Of a stretch of 52,458 nucleotides of DNA, positions 41,308 to 50,537 are shown piece after piece. The notes beneath the pieces were generated by a model, which did no database searches, was not told where the DNA came from, and was given only the letters and a program-made list of their open reading frames with translations. Origin of the DNA: Actinomadura sp. 7K507 (GTDB taxonomy: Bacteria > Actinomycetota > Actinomycetes > Streptosporangiales > Streptosporangiaceae); assembly GCF_004348425.1 (NCBI RefSeq), contig NZ_SMKK01000024.1:1-52458 (forward strand), in the 5' to 3' direction. How positions within the stretch are numbered: the stretch's first letter is position 1; the number at the start of each line of letters is the position of its first letter. The position numbers and the translations under genes are program-made.

Positions 41308-42606
41308 CTACTCGGAAGGCTTCGCGATGGCGCGGAACACGGCGTCGTCATCGTCGAGGCGCGTCACGGACGTCTCGTTCAGGAAGAGCCGGCCCTGCGC
41401 GTACTGACGGCCGTACCTGGTGCTCAGGTAGAGGCCGCTGGGGAGCCGCCACATGATCGACGTCTTGCCGGTGGCGACGTCGACCGACACGAGCCGGGGC
41501 GGCTCTCCACCACCGCCTCCCTTGCCGCCGCTGCCCGGTTTGCGGGGCTGGGCGGCGATGAGCCGGCCGCCGTCGACGGCGAGCGGGTACAGGTGGTTGC
41601 CGTCCGGGTTCTCGGTGGACCATCGGGCACGGCCGGTGCTCAGGTCATGGGAGACGACCGGCGCGGCACGCGCGTCCTTGTCCTGGGACCGCCCCTTCGG
41701 TCTGGCGTAGAGGCTGTCGTCGGAGACCACGACGTTCATGCAGCGATCGAGGTCCCGGCGGTGGTGGCAACGCACCTCGTCCCCGCCGTCCATGTCGATG
41801 CTCGTGACCGGCGCGCCGGACGGGTCGAGGACCACGAACCGCGACACGCCCCGGCCGCTGCCGCGGAGCCCGAGGACGACGCGACGGGTCGTCACCATCG
41901 CCGCGACCTCGTAGCCCGGAGGGACGTCGTAGCTCCACACGTGGCGGCCATTGCGCGGATCGAGCCGATGCACGCTGCGGCTCTCGTCCTCGCAGGTCCG
42001 CCCGGCCAGCAGCACGGGACCGCCCGACAGGACGTCGATCTCGCAGTCCGCGCCGCGGCTGTCGATCGTCCACAGCGGCTTGCCGTCGTCCAGCCGGAAG
42101 GCGGTGGTGCTGTAGCGCCAGTCCACGACCACGACGCCCTCGCCGATGACGACCTGACCCGACCGGATCGGGTCGTTGGGCGTGATGGTCTCCTCCCAGA
42201 CCTTCTTGCCGGTCCTCAGATCGATCAAGGCGACTCGATGGCACCCGATCCGCTCCTCGCCGAAACGGACGGCGATCCGTCCGCCCTCCGGACGGGACGA
42301 GACCGCGCACACCTCACTGGACAGCGGCACCGTCCAGCGCCGCTCACCGGTCGCGGCGTCGTACCCGGCCACGTCCCGCGCCCGGGCGATCGCCACCGTC
42401 GGCCCCGTCGCCCAGACCGTCGGCAGCACGTCTTCGCCGCCCCTGAGCTCCCGGCCGTCCAGGCTCCACAGCACCGCCTCCTCACCGACCCCGCACGCGC
42501 CGGCGGGGAACAGGAGGGCAAGCGCGGCGAGAAACGCCCCCCACCGCCGGAAACGGCGGCCCGGCCTGAGCACCCGGAACCGCGTCCGGGTCTCGCTCTC
42601 ACTCAT
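41308..42606 (-). CDS. PQQ-like beta-propeller protein, exported (paralog 2)
   Basis: A 432-residue protein. The N-terminus has a basic stretch and a hydrophobic helix (WGAFLAALALLFPAGAC), possibly a lipobox ending AGAC. The body is a PQQ-like propeller (VAGYDAATGERRWTVPL, IDLRTGKKVWEETI, FRLDDGKPLWTID, LDPRNGRHVWSYDVPPGYE, HDLSTGRARWSTENPDGNH, VDVATGKTSIMWRLPS). Paired cysteines (C in DRCMNV, RCHHRR, GRTCED, GADCEI) suggest an oxidised, external domain. It is clearly paralogous to the next gene upstream. ATG at 42606 overlaps that gene's stop by 8 nt. Confidence 0.75.
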   Translation of the reverse strand: MSESETRTRFRVLRPGRRFRRWGAFLAALALLFPAGACGVGEEAVLWSLDGRELRGGEDVLPTVWATGPTVAIARARDVAGYDAATGERRWTVPLSSEVCAVSSRPEGGRIAVRFGEERIGCHRVALIDLRTGKKVWEETITPNDPIRSGQVVIGEGVVVVDWRYSTTAFRLDDGKPLWTIDSRGADCEIDVLSGGPVLLAGRTCEDESRSVHRLDPRNGRHVWSYDVPPGYEVAAMVTTRRVVLGLRGSGRGVSRFVVLDPSGAPVTSIDMDGGDEVRCHHRRDLDRCMNVVVSDDSLYARPKGRSQDKDARAAPVVSHDLSTGRARWSTENPDGNHLYPLAVDGGRLIAAQPRKPGSGGKGGGGGEPPRLVSVDVATGKTSIMWRLPSGLYLSTRYGRQYAQGRLFLNETSVTRLDDDDAVFRAIAKPSE

Positions 42607-43870
42607 CGGGCCTCCCGAACGCGCGGAACGCGGTCCCTTCCTTGCCTGTCACGAGCTGTTTCAACAGAAAGAAGCGGTCTTGCGCGTACAGGCGGTCGGC
42701 CCCGCTGCGCACCCGGAAGTCGGCCTTGCGGGTGAGGCTCCACAGGATCGACGTCTCGCCGGTGGCGGGGTCGACCGCCACGAGCTTCGGCGGCTCACCC
42801 TGCTGGCCCCTCGCCCCGCCCGCGGTCTTGGGCTGGGCGGCGATGAGCCGTCCGCCGTCCATCCCGATCGGGAACAGGTGGTTGCCGCCCGGATTCTCGG
42901 TGCTCCATCTTGCGCGGCCTGTGGCCAGATCGAAGGAGGCGATCGGCGCGAAGATCCGCTCCTTGTCGTCCTTGACCGGCCTGACGTTCGCCCTGATGTA
43001 GAGGCTGTCGCCGGTGACCACGATGTTGTTGCATCGGTCGGGGCCTCGGTAGCACTGCAGCGAGGACTTGCCGGCGATGTCGATGCTCGTGATCTGGTCG
43101 CCGGACGGGCCGAGGACCACGTACCGCGACCGGTCCCCACCCGAGCCGTCGCCATCGAGCCCCAGGACGACGGGACGGCTCGACACCATCGCCTTGACCA
43201 CGTATCCCGGCGGCACGTCGTAACTCCACTGGGCCCGGCCACTGTCCGGATCGATCCCCTCCACGCGGCGGACCTTGCCCTTGTCCGCGTCGCAGGACAG
43301 CCCGGCCACAAGCGCCGGACCGCTCGCCAGCTCCTGGATCACGCAATCCACATCGCGGCTGTTGCGGTCCCACAGCGGCCGTCCGTCATCAAGCCGGAAA
43401 GCGGCCGTGGCGTGAACCTCGTCCACCACCACGACGTCCTCGCTGATGACGACCTGGCCCTCCCTCACACGCTCGGCGGAGGGCATCGGCTGTTCCCAGA
43501 GCTTCCGGCCGCTCTTCAGGTCGACGGCGGCGACCCGGTCACAACGATGCCTGGCCTGACCGAACTGGACGGCGACCCGGTCACCGGCCGGACGTGCCGA
43601 CGCCGCGCACACCCTGCCGGACAGCGGCACCGACCAGCGCACCTCACCGGTCGCGGCGTCGTACCCGGTCACCTCCCGCGCCCGCGTGATCGCCAGAGTC
43701 GGCCCGGTCGCCCACATCGTCGGCCGCAGGAAGTCACCGCCACTGATCGTCCGGCCGTCCAGCGTCCACCGCAGCGTGCTGTTCCCGCCGCCGCATGCGC
43801 GGACCGTCAGCAGCAAGGCGAGCACCACGGCGAGGGCCGCCCACCCCCAGGGACGGCGTTGATCCGTCAC
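42599..43870 (-). CDS. PQQ-like beta-propeller protein, exported (paralog 1)
   Basis: A 423-residue protein with an N-terminal membrane helix (WGWAALAVVLALLLTVRAC). The propeller repeats match the next gene nearly strand for strand: WATGPTLAITRAREVTGYDAATGEVRW against WATGPTVAIARARDVAGYDAATGERRW. Cysteines sit at the same places. GTG at 43870 overlaps the upstream DUF6745-like stop as GTGA, so the three genes form one operon. PQQ-like propellers of this kind are usually binding modules. The function is unknown. Confidence 0.78.
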   Translation of the reverse strand: MTDQRRPWGWAALAVVLALLLTVRACGGGNSTLRWTLDGRTISGGDFLRPTMWATGPTLAITRAREVTGYDAATGEVRWSVPLSGRVCAASARPAGDRVAVQFGQARHRCDRVAAVDLKSGRKLWEQPMPSAERVREGQVVISEDVVVVDEVHATAAFRLDDGRPLWDRNSRDVDCVIQELASGPALVAGLSCDADKGKVRRVEGIDPDSGRAQWSYDVPPGYVVKAMVSSRPVVLGLDGDGSGGDRSRYVVLGPSGDQITSIDIAGKSSLQCYRGPDRCNNIVVTGDSLYIRANVRPVKDDKERIFAPIASFDLATGRARWSTENPGGNHLFPIGMDGGRLIAAQPKTAGGARGQQGEPPKLVAVDPATGETSILWSLTRKADFRVRSGADRLYAQDRFFLLKQLVTGKEGTAFRAFGRPDE

Positions 43871-45678
43871 CCGCACCGGAACCACGTCGTCGGACGGTAC
43901 TCGTAGGCATTGCCCTCCGCGGTCATCACCGGCACGAGGGCGGCCGCCATCGCCTCGGCCTGCCGCCGCCGCGCCCGGTACTCCTCCGCTGACAGCAACC
44001 GCACGCCCAGCTCCCGCGCGGCCTCCTCGTCCGCCTTCTCCGGTTCGCCGCCGTCGGGGTCGGCGCTCACCATGAACTCGAGGGCCTCGGTGAGGTCGCG
44101 TCCCATCACCTGGTAGCCGCCTTCGGAGTCGGCGTACAGCACCGGGCGGCGTGGACCGTCGCCGCACAGGAAATAGGTGCCGCCGGTACCGTGCCCGCCG
44201 ATCGGCTCCAGCCGGGCACCCCCGTCCAAGTGAACCTCTTCGACATGCTCGACATGCGAGACGTGGGACATTTCGAAGTCCAGCCAGGCCAGCGCCTCTC
44301 GCAGCCGCTCGCTCCGCCGGATGCGCGCCAGCGACTCCGGTTCCTGCGCCGGTTCGCGGGCGCCGTCCCCGAGCCAGGACGCGGCGGCCACCGGATCCGA
44401 CGCGTCGGTGGGCACCAGCACCGCGGTCCCGCTGCGGCCGCCCCCGGCACGCAGCACAACTCGGGCCGCACGCCCGAACACGGCCGCCGGGACGTCGTAG
44501 AGCGCCAGCTCGCAGCCGGGATCGGCGGGATCGGCCACCGGCTCCCCGACCCGCGCCAGCGGCGCCTCCGCGGCGAACCGAGCCCAGCCCAGGCGTTCCA
44601 CCGCGCAACGCCGCAGATCCGGGACGACATCCGCGGCGCGAAGAGTGGCCGCGTACGAGGCGGAGCCGAGCCCCTCCGCCGCGCGTCCCCGCAGCGCCTC
44701 ATCGGAGCCGTACGCGATGTCGGCGGCGCTCCACCCGGGGTCGACGAGGTCGGGCGGCACCACCTGACCCCGCCAGCAGTGCTGCGCGAAACCGTCCAGA
44801 TAGCGCACGGCCGGGCCGTCCTCGCTGTGCAGCCGTCCCGAGCCGTCCGTGTGGACCTCGACGGGCGGAGGGGTCAGCAGCGCCACTTCGTTGAGCGCCC
44901 ACCACCACCCGACCGCCGGAGCCAGGCGCAGCAGCGGCCCGCCGTCCCCGCGTCGCACCGCCTCCAGGATCAGCAGCGCGTGGTTCTCCGGCGCGCGCGC
45001 CGCCGCCCACACCTCCCGCCACTGCTTCCAGTGGTCAGGACGCGGCGCGTCCGCGCAGGCGCGCAGCGCGCCGCTCACCGCCTCCCACCGCTCCGCGGGG
45101 AACACCGGCCGCATCCCCTCCAGGAGGCGCGCATGAGCGGCGGCGCTGACCTGGGCGAAGAGTTCGGGGTTCCCGGGCCCCAGCGCCTCCTGCTGGAACC
45201 GGACCGCGACCGAGCCGTTGACTGCCCAGGCAGGCTCCCCGACACGTCCGAATACGGCTTGCAGGTCCGGCGCTTCCATGTCGTACCCGAGCTTGTAGGC
45301 CGAAGCCACGTCCGGCAGCCGCCACCTGGCCGCGTACTCCTGGTTCTCCTCGAACTCGGAGGGCTCCTGTCGGTCGAACGTCCCGAACGCCCCGTCCAGC
45401 CGGGCCGTGGCCGCGCCGACCCACCCCTTGCCCGCCTCCGGATCGCCGTCGAGATACCGGTGCCCGTAAAGCAGCGTCCGCGCCGCGATAGCACCCGCCA
45501 GCGGAGAATCCAGCCAGATCACGACCTTGGGCCGCTCCCATCCCCGCTGGTCGTACACCTCCCCCAGCGCCCGCTCGGCGTCCCCCCGATCCGCCTCGGC
45601 GACCCGAACCTCCCACTCCCCGCAAAGCCTCTCGACGAGCCGCCCCTGCTCAACACCCAACAGACCCTCTGACGCCAC
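43867..45678 (-). CDS. DUF6745-like protein of unknown function
   Basis: A 603-residue protein, soluble, without signal or membrane segments. The part PPPVEVHTDGSGRLHSEDGP, then VRYLDGFAQHCWRGQVVPPDL, resembles the DUF6745 signature I recall from large actinobacterial hypothetical proteins. The rest is Trp-rich and helical. GTG at 45678 has GAGGA 7 nt upstream; the open frame begins further upstream at 45735. It is the first gene of an overlapping operon with two membrane-anchored propellers. It may be the cytosolic partner of that unit. I can assign no activity. Confidence 0.65.
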   Translation of the reverse strand: MASEGLLGVEQGRLVERLCGEWEVRVAEADRGDAERALGEVYDQRGWERPKVVIWLDSPLAGAIAARTLLYGHRYLDGDPEAGKGWVGAATARLDGAFGTFDRQEPSEFEENQEYAARWRLPDVASAYKLGYDMEAPDLQAVFGRVGEPAWAVNGSVAVRFQQEALGPGNPELFAQVSAAAHARLLEGMRPVFPAERWEAVSGALRACADAPRPDHWKQWREVWAAARAPENHALLILEAVRRGDGGPLLRLAPAVGWWWALNEVALLTPPPVEVHTDGSGRLHSEDGPAVRYLDGFAQHCWRGQVVPPDLVDPGWSAADIAYGSDEALRGRAAEGLGSASYAATLRAADVVPDLRRCAVERLGWARFAAEAPLARVGEPVADPADPGCELALYDVPAAVFGRAARVVLRAGGGRSGTAVLVPTDASDPVAAASWLGDGAREPAQEPESLARIRRSERLREALAWLDFEMSHVSHVEHVEEVHLDGGARLEPIGGHGTGGTYFLCGDGPRRPVLYADSEGGYQVMGRDLTEALEFMVSADPDGGEPEKADEEAARELGVRLLSAEEYRARRRQAEAMAAALVPVMTAEGNAYEYRPTTWFRCG

Positions 45679-45815
45679 GGTTGTTCCTCGGGATTTCGAC
45701 GGACGAGACACCACATATGAGCCACGCAGCCCCATTCCGGTTCCCCGCCAAGAGCTCCTAATCGACGCGCTTTCCCCAGATTTTCGACCGCGCCACCCGA
45801 CGTTCGGCCTCTCGC

Positions 45816-46850
45816 TCAGGCCGGTGTGATCTGGGCGGCGACCGGTAGGTGGTCGCTGCCGGTGGCGGGCAGGGTGCGGATGCGGCCGACGCTCGCCGAG
45901 CGGGCCATGACCTGGTCGATCCGGGTCAGCGGGAACGAGGCGGGGAAGCTGAAGGCCAGGCCGCGCTCCGCCACGTTCAGCTGGGAGGTCAGCGGGTCCA
46001 GCCCGCGGTCGTGGACCGTGCCGTTGAGGTCGCCCAGCAGGATCACCGATTCGAGCTTCTCGGCGGCGACGGCCTCGCCCAGCAGGACGGCGCTCTCGTC
46101 ACGCCAGGCGGATTTCAGCCCGCCCGCCCCGACGCGGGCCGAGGGGAGGTGAGCGACGTACACGGCGAACTCGCCGTGCTGCGTGTGGGCCACGGCCCGC
46201 AGCCCGCGGCGCCAATCTTCCGTGACTCCCTGAGGCTTGATGTCCAACGGCTCGGCCTCGGTCAGCGGATGCTTCGACCAGAGTCCGACGGTGCCCTGGA
46301 CCGCCTTGTAGGGGAAGTCCGATGCGAGGGTTCTCTCGTAGACCGGCAGTGCCGAGGGCAGCAACTCCTCCACCGCGATGAGATCCGGCTCAGCGTCGGC
46401 CAGGGCGCGGGCCGTGCCCGCCGGGTCGGTGTTCTCATCGCTGACGTTGTGCTGCACCACGACTATGTCGCGTGAGCCGGGCTCAGGACCGGGCAAGAGC
46501 AACCCGCCGAAGAGGTACGTCCAGGCCGCCACCGGTAGGAGCAGGGCAACCAGCGCGGTCGCCGAACGGCGCAGCAGTGCCGAGACCAGCAGCACCACGA
46601 CCACGAGCCCCAGCCATGGCAGGAAGGTCTCCAGCAGACTGCCGATGCGGCCCACGGCGTTGGGCACGGCCCGATGGAACACCAGCAGCCCGGCCGTCAC
46701 TGCCGAGAGCCCGGCGAGTACACGGCCACGCGTCCAGGCCGACCGGCCCTTATCGCCCTTCCGCGCGTCCTCGTCAGGAGCCCGGCGTCGCACTAACCGG
46801 GACACCGCCGCCCTCATCGTCACCTGCGCCCGATCGAGCTCCGCCCGCAT
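45816..46850 (-). CDS. Membrane endonuclease/exonuclease/phosphatase (EEP) family protein
   Basis: A 344-residue protein. About three hydrophobic segments lie in residues 43-118 (VLAGLSAVTAGLLVF, FLPWLGLVVVVLLVSALL, LVALLLPVAAWTYLFGGLLL), followed by an external EEP domain. The metal and catalytic residues are in VVQHNVSDEN, IAVEELLP, VYVAHLPS, LLGDLNGTVHD, RIDQVM and TGSDHLPV. Members hydrolyse phosphodiesters, from nucleic acids to lipids; the substrate here is unknown. ATG at 46850 is 3 nt after the DUF397 stop. Confidence 0.9.
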   Translation of the reverse strand: MRAELDRAQVTMRAAVSRLVRRRAPDEDARKGDKGRSAWTRGRVLAGLSAVTAGLLVFHRAVPNAVGRIGSLLETFLPWLGLVVVVLLVSALLRRSATALVALLLPVAAWTYLFGGLLLPGPEPGSRDIVVVQHNVSDENTDPAGTARALADAEPDLIAVEELLPSALPVYERTLASDFPYKAVQGTVGLWSKHPLTEAEPLDIKPQGVTEDWRRGLRAVAHTQHGEFAVYVAHLPSARVGAGGLKSAWRDESAVLLGEAVAAEKLESVILLGDLNGTVHDRGLDPLTSQLNVAERGLAFSFPASFPLTRIDQVMARSASVGRIRTLPATGSDHLPVAAQITPA

Positions 46851-46853
46851 TGA

Positions 46854-47051
46854 TCAAAGATCAAGCCCGCCTGCCTTGATCCGGATGAAGAGGGCAGCCA
46901 TCTCGTCCTTGGAGACGGTCAGGTGCGGGGTGGACAGGCTCTTGCTGTCCCGGATCTCTACGGCTTCCTCCATGGAAGCGACTTCCACACAGTCAGAAGT
47001 GCCGTGAGATCCGCTGTAGCTACTCTTGCGCCAAGTCGTCAAAAGACTCAT
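46854..47051 (-). CDS. DUF397 domain protein
   Basis: A 65-residue protein with the DUF397 pattern: TTWRKSSYSGSHGTSDCVEVA, then VEIRDSK and a late VSKDEMAALFIRIKAG. In streptomycetes such proteins form pairs with XRE-DUF5753 regulators (WhiJ- or Scr1/Scr2-like systems), one acting on the other. It overlaps the regulator gene by 32 bp. Confidence 0.92.
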   Translation of the reverse strand: MSLLTTWRKSSYSGSHGTSDCVEVASMEEAVEIRDSKSLSTPHLTVSKDEMAALFIRIKAGGLDL

Positions 47052-47853
47052 CCATCCGTGCTAGATACTCACGCGACTGGTCTTCGCTCCACGCCCGCGC
47101 CGCGATCCGATGGAAGCGCGTCGCCACGTCGGCCGCGTCGGTTTGGTCATCGATGACCCGGCCGATGCCGATCGCGTTACCCGAATAAGCCGCCAAGCGA
47201 CGACCCGGCAGCGTGAAACACCAATATGAACCGTCCACGCCGGTATGCGGCGCAACCGACAGAGGCAGTATACGGACGGAGACATGGCGCAACTCGCCCA
47301 TCTCTAGCAGTTTGTCTCGTTGGTCGGCCATGACCTGCGAACTTCCCATCTGGCGGAGAGCGATCTGGTCGATCACCACCCATAGGTTTGGTCGGCCGTC
47401 CAGGATCGCCGCCTGAAGATCCATCCGTAGCGCGACGGCGGCTTCGACGTCCTCGATAAGCCCCGCAGCGTGACCTGCTCCCAGCAAGCCCCTTGCGTAG
47501 TCCTCCGTCTGTAGTGGGATGGGCACGAGGTTGCTGGAGAAGATGCAGTGCTCGATGGCCCTGCGCTGATAGCGGTCGAGGCGGGCTGGGGCGTTTGCGT
47601 CGATTCCGAGTTTTGCGTAGCCCAGCCAGATCGTGAACACGCCACCGGTGTTCCACTCCTTGTCCAGTGCGGCGCACTCCTTGGTGGCGAGCTGCTTATC
47701 GCCGCTCTCGTATTTGGAAACCTGGCCGATCGAGCAGTTGAGGATCTTGGCGACATCGGACTGAGTCGCATTGTGCTGCTGCCGGAGGAAGCGCAGGTAG
47801 TAGGCCAGGAAGGCGTAGATCGACTCGTGCGGGTCGGGGGACGGCCGGACCAT
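47020..47853 (-). CDS. XRE-family regulator with DUF5753 domain
   Basis: A 277-residue regulator. The N-terminal helix-turn-helix is LRQQHNATQSDVAKILNCSIGQVSKYESG, followed by a DUF5753 domain (IEHCIFSSNLVPIPLQTEDYARGLLGAG, VALRMDLQAAIL, LPGRRLAAYSGN). These proteins partner with DUF397 proteins in actinobacterial development and resistance to inhibitors. ATG at 47853 has GGAGG upstream. A 21-bp inverted repeat lies 36-56 bp upstream, a likely self-operator. Confidence 0.92.
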   Translation of the reverse strand: MVRPSPDPHESIYAFLAYYLRFLRQQHNATQSDVAKILNCSIGQVSKYESGDKQLATKECAALDKEWNTGGVFTIWLGYAKLGIDANAPARLDRYQRRAIEHCIFSSNLVPIPLQTEDYARGLLGAGHAAGLIEDVEAAVALRMDLQAAILDGRPNLWVVIDQIALRQMGSSQVMADQRDKLLEMGELRHVSVRILPLSVAPHTGVDGSYWCFTLPGRRLAAYSGNAIGIGRVIDDQTDAADVATRFHRIAARAWSEDQSREYLARMDESFDDLAQE

Positions 47854-47888
47854 GATCGAATACCTCCGCACGTCATCGTTTTTCTGAT

Positions 47889-47909
47889 GTTGTCAGCAAC
47901 AATGACAAC
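47889..47909. promoter_or_regulatory. Operator candidate for the XRE-DUF5753 regulator
   Basis: GTTGTCA (47889-47895) and TGACAAC (47903-47909) are perfect arms around GCAACAA. The site sits between the divergent regulator and the small-protein/ATPase genes. TTGTCA is also -35-like in both directions, so binding there would block both promoters. Confidence 0.55.
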
Positions 47910-47974
47910 CATAAGACGGCTTGGTCAATCTGTCGCACAGAACGCAAAAGTCCGCGACAGAGGCGATCAGGAAA

Positions 47975-48232
47975 ATGAGTAGCGACAAATTCCGCAAGGA
48001 CGACTTCATAGACGAAACGGACCCATTTCCGGCCGTCCAGCCGACGGCCGGGCGGTGGTGCGAGCCCTACCGGGCAGGCATCACCGGGATGTGGACGGTC
48101 CATCTACGGCAACCCGAATCGGTGCGCGACGGCGACGGGCGTCTGGTGGCCACGCTCACCGCGTCCGACCTGCACACGCTGGGCGACCTGATGCTGCAGC
48201 AGGACGCGCTGGCCCGGGAGGTCCGGCGGTGA
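47975..48232 (+). CDS. Small hypothetical protein
   Basis: An 85-residue protein: MSSDKFRKDDFIDETDPFPAV, a middle GITGMWTVHLRQPESVRDGDG and a helical end (ASDLHTLGDLMLQQDALAREVRR). ATG at 47975 follows AGGAA; the longer frame from 47921 lacks a site. It overlaps the GHKL ATPase gene as GTGA. Similar small genes often sit with XRE-DUF5753 modules, but I recognise no named family. Confidence 0.6.
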   Translation: MSSDKFRKDDFIDETDPFPAVQPTAGRWCEPYRAGITGMWTVHLRQPESVRDGDGRLVATLTASDLHTLGDLMLQQDALAREVRR

Positions 48233-48714
48233 GCGCCATGGTCGAAGGAACGTCGGCCGGCCCGCCGGCTCTGCGGCGAGGACTCTTGGCGACGCCCGAG
48301 GTCGTCTCGCAGGGCCGTCTCATCGTCGAAGCTCAGGCACTCAAGTGGGGACTGCCCCAGTCCACGGTGGAGGACGCGATCCTCATCGCCTCTGAACTGC
48401 TGACGAACGCCGTCCGTGCGACGCGCCACCAGCCGATCTCCCTACGTCTGGCGCTCGTCCCCGGCGGACTTCGCATCGAGGTATGGGACACGTCCCCGGA
48501 CAAACCCGAAGCGTCCACACCCGACCTGACCATGCCGACACGTTCCGTCCCTGAAGACACGCCAGACCCCGGTGGGTGGGGCCTGGGCATCATCGCGACG
48601 CTGACCAAGGAACACGGTTGGCGACCGGAACACGGAGGTAAGAGCGTCTGGGCCGTCCTGGGCGGGGTGACGGTTTCGCCGGACGGGAAAGGCGACGAAC
48701 AGCCATCTCGTTAG
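48229..48714 (+). CDS. GHKL-fold ATP-binding protein (anti-sigma-factor RsbW-like)
   Basis: A 161-residue stand-alone HATPase_c_2 protein. N-box: ILIASELLTNAVRATRHQ; G1: VWDTSPDKP; G2: GGWGLGIIATLTKEHGW. Streptomycetes carry many such proteins; some inhibit sigma factors by phosphorylating anti-anti-sigma partners. None is next to it here, so its target is unknown. GTG at 48229 overlaps the upstream stop; ATG at 48238 is possible. Confidence 0.87.
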   Translation: MSAMVEGTSAGPPALRRGLLATPEVVSQGRLIVEAQALKWGLPQSTVEDAILIASELLTNAVRATRHQPISLRLALVPGGLRIEVWDTSPDKPEASTPDLTMPTRSVPEDTPDPGGWGLGIIATLTKEHGWRPEHGGKSVWAVLGGVTVSPDGKGDEQPSR

Positions 48715-48741
48715 GGGCGCGGTCGCCTGACCAAGACGCGA

Positions 48742-50310
48742 TCACTCCCACTCGATGGTGCCCGGGGGCTTGGACGTGATGTCGACCGTGACGCGGTTGA
48801 CCTCGCTGACCTCGTTCGTGATGCGGGTGGAGATCCGCTGCAGGACGTCGTAAGGGAGCCGTGCCCAGTCGGCCGTCATTGCATCCTCGCTGGTAACCGG
48901 ACGCAGCACGATGGGGTGCCCGTAGGTACGGCTGTCACCCTGGACACCCACGGACCGGACGTCCGCCAACAGGACCACGGGGAACTGCCAGATGTCGCGG
49001 TCGAGACCGGCGTTGGTCAGCTCCTCGCGGGCGATCGCGTCGGCGTCGCGGAGGATCTCCAGGCGGTCGCGGGTCACGGCGCCGATGATGCGGATGCCGA
49101 GGCCAGGGCCGGGGAACGGCTGGCGCCAGACGATCTCCGACGGCAGGCCGAGCTGCTCGCCGAGCGCGCGGACCTCGTCCTTGAAGAGGTTCCGCAGGGG
49201 CTCGATCAGGTTGAACTGGAGGTCTTCGGGGAGTCCGCCGACGTTGTGGTGCGATTTGATGTTGGCCGCGCCGGTGCCGCCGCCCGATTCGACGACATCC
49301 GGGTAGAGGGTGCCCTGGACGAGGAACTCGACCGGTTCGGCCGCGTCCTCCCCGACAACTTCCCTCGCCGCCTCCTCGAAGACCCGGATGAACTCACGGC
49401 CGATGATCTTGCGCTTCGCCTCGGGGTCGGTGACGCCGTCGAGGGCGGCGAGGAAACGTTCCTGGGCCTCCACGACGTGCAGGTTCACGCCGGTGACGGC
49501 GACGAAGTCCTTCTCGACCTGCTCGGGCTCACCCTTGCGCAGCAGGCCGTGGTCAACGAACACGCAGGTCAGCTGGTCACCGATCGCACGCTGGACGAGG
49601 GCGGCGGCGACGGCCGAATCCACGCCGCCCGACAGCGCGCAGATCGCCCGCTTATGGCCCACCTGCTCCTGGACGGCCGCGATCGACTCGTCCGCGATGT
49701 TCACCATCGTCCAGTTCGGACGGCACCCGGCGCCCTCGTACAGGAACCGCCGCAGAAGCTCCATGCCGTGCTCGGTGTGCAGGACCTCAGGGTGGAACTG
49801 GACGCCGAAGAGGCCGCGCTCCAGATCCTCCATGCCCGCTACCGGCGTCACGTCGGTGCTGGCCGTGACGGTGAAGCCGGACGGGGCACGGCTGACGTAG
49901 TCGCGGTGCGACATCCACACCGCCTGCTCGTGCGGCAGCCCGGCGAACAGCATGCCGGGGGCCGTGACGGTGACCGTCGCACCCCCGTACTCGGCGACAT
50001 CGGAGTTCTCGACCGTTCCGCCCAGGGCCTGGGCCATCACCTGGTGGCCGTAGCAGATCCCGAATGTGGGGACGCCCAGGTCGAACAGCCCGTCCGGCGC
50101 GACCGGGGCGTCCCCCGCGTACACCGACGCGGGGCCACCCGACAGGATGATGGCTTTCGGCCGCTTGGCGAGCATCTCCTCCGCCGGCATGGTCGACGGC
50201 ACGATCTCGCTGAAAACATGACACTCGCGGACACGCCGCGCTATCAGCTGCGCATACTGCGCGCCGAAGTCGACGACGAGAACGGTGTCAAAGGACTGGT
50301 CTGCGGCCAC
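48742..50310 (-). CDS. guaA: GMP synthase (glutamine-hydrolysing)
   Basis: A 522-residue enzyme that converts XMP to GMP using glutamine nitrogen. The class I amidotransferase domain has [27 protein letters not shown] (nucleophile Cys) and FHPEV (His). The ATP-PPase domain has [16 protein letters not shown], and the dimerisation domain has [13 protein letters not shown] and the C-terminal [14 protein letters not shown] at 50310, with AAAGG 8 nt upstream, gives a family-like N-terminus; GTG at 50328 is also open. Confidence 0.98.
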   Translation of the reverse strand: MAADQSFDTVLVVDFGAQYAQLIARRVRECHVFSEIVPSTMPAEEMLAKRPKAIILSGGPASVYAGDAPVAPDGLFDLGVPTFGICYGHQVMAQALGGTVENSDVAEYGGATVTVTAPGMLFAGLPHEQAVWMSHRDYVSRAPSGFTVTASTDVTPVAGMEDLERGLFGVQFHPEVLHTEHGMELLRRFLYEGAGCRPNWTMVNIADESIAAVQEQVGHKRAICALSGGVDSAVAAALVQRAIGDQLTCVFVDHGLLRKGEPEQVEKDFVAVTGVNLHVVEAQERFLAALDGVTDPEAKRKIIGREFIRVFEEAAREVVGEDAAEPVEFLVQGTLYPDVVESGGGTGAANIKSHHNVGGLPEDLQFNLIEPLRNLFKDEVRALGEQLGLPSEIVWRQPFPGPGLGIRIIGAVTRDRLEILRDADAIAREELTNAGLDRDIWQFPVVLLADVRSVGVQGDSRTYGHPIVLRPVTSEDAMTADWARLPYDVLQRISTRITNEVSEVNRVTVDITSKPPGTIEWE

Positions 50311-50411
50311 CAACAACGCCTTTCGCACGGCCGGAAGGGTTACCCCAGTCTACGGGGGCGGCTGCCTGCACCGATGCGCGCACCCGGACCCACGGTCGTT
50401 ACATGGTGCGA

Positions 50412-50439
50412 TTGACCGATAACGGTCGGCATCCATTTA
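50412..50439 (+). promoter_or_regulatory. Promoter candidate of the metalloprotease gene
   Basis: TTGACC (50412-50417) is followed after 16 nt by CATTTA (50434-50439), about 100 bp before the GTG at 50538. The -35 is good, the -10 fair. Confidence 0.35.
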
Positions 50440-50537
50440 CCTTGATCACACTCCCCGGGTGACTCCGCTCTGGTACCTGTTGATAACGCCTTGTGTTCAC
50501 TTGGCTCCCGTCCGCAAGCGTCCTCCCTAGGAGTGCC

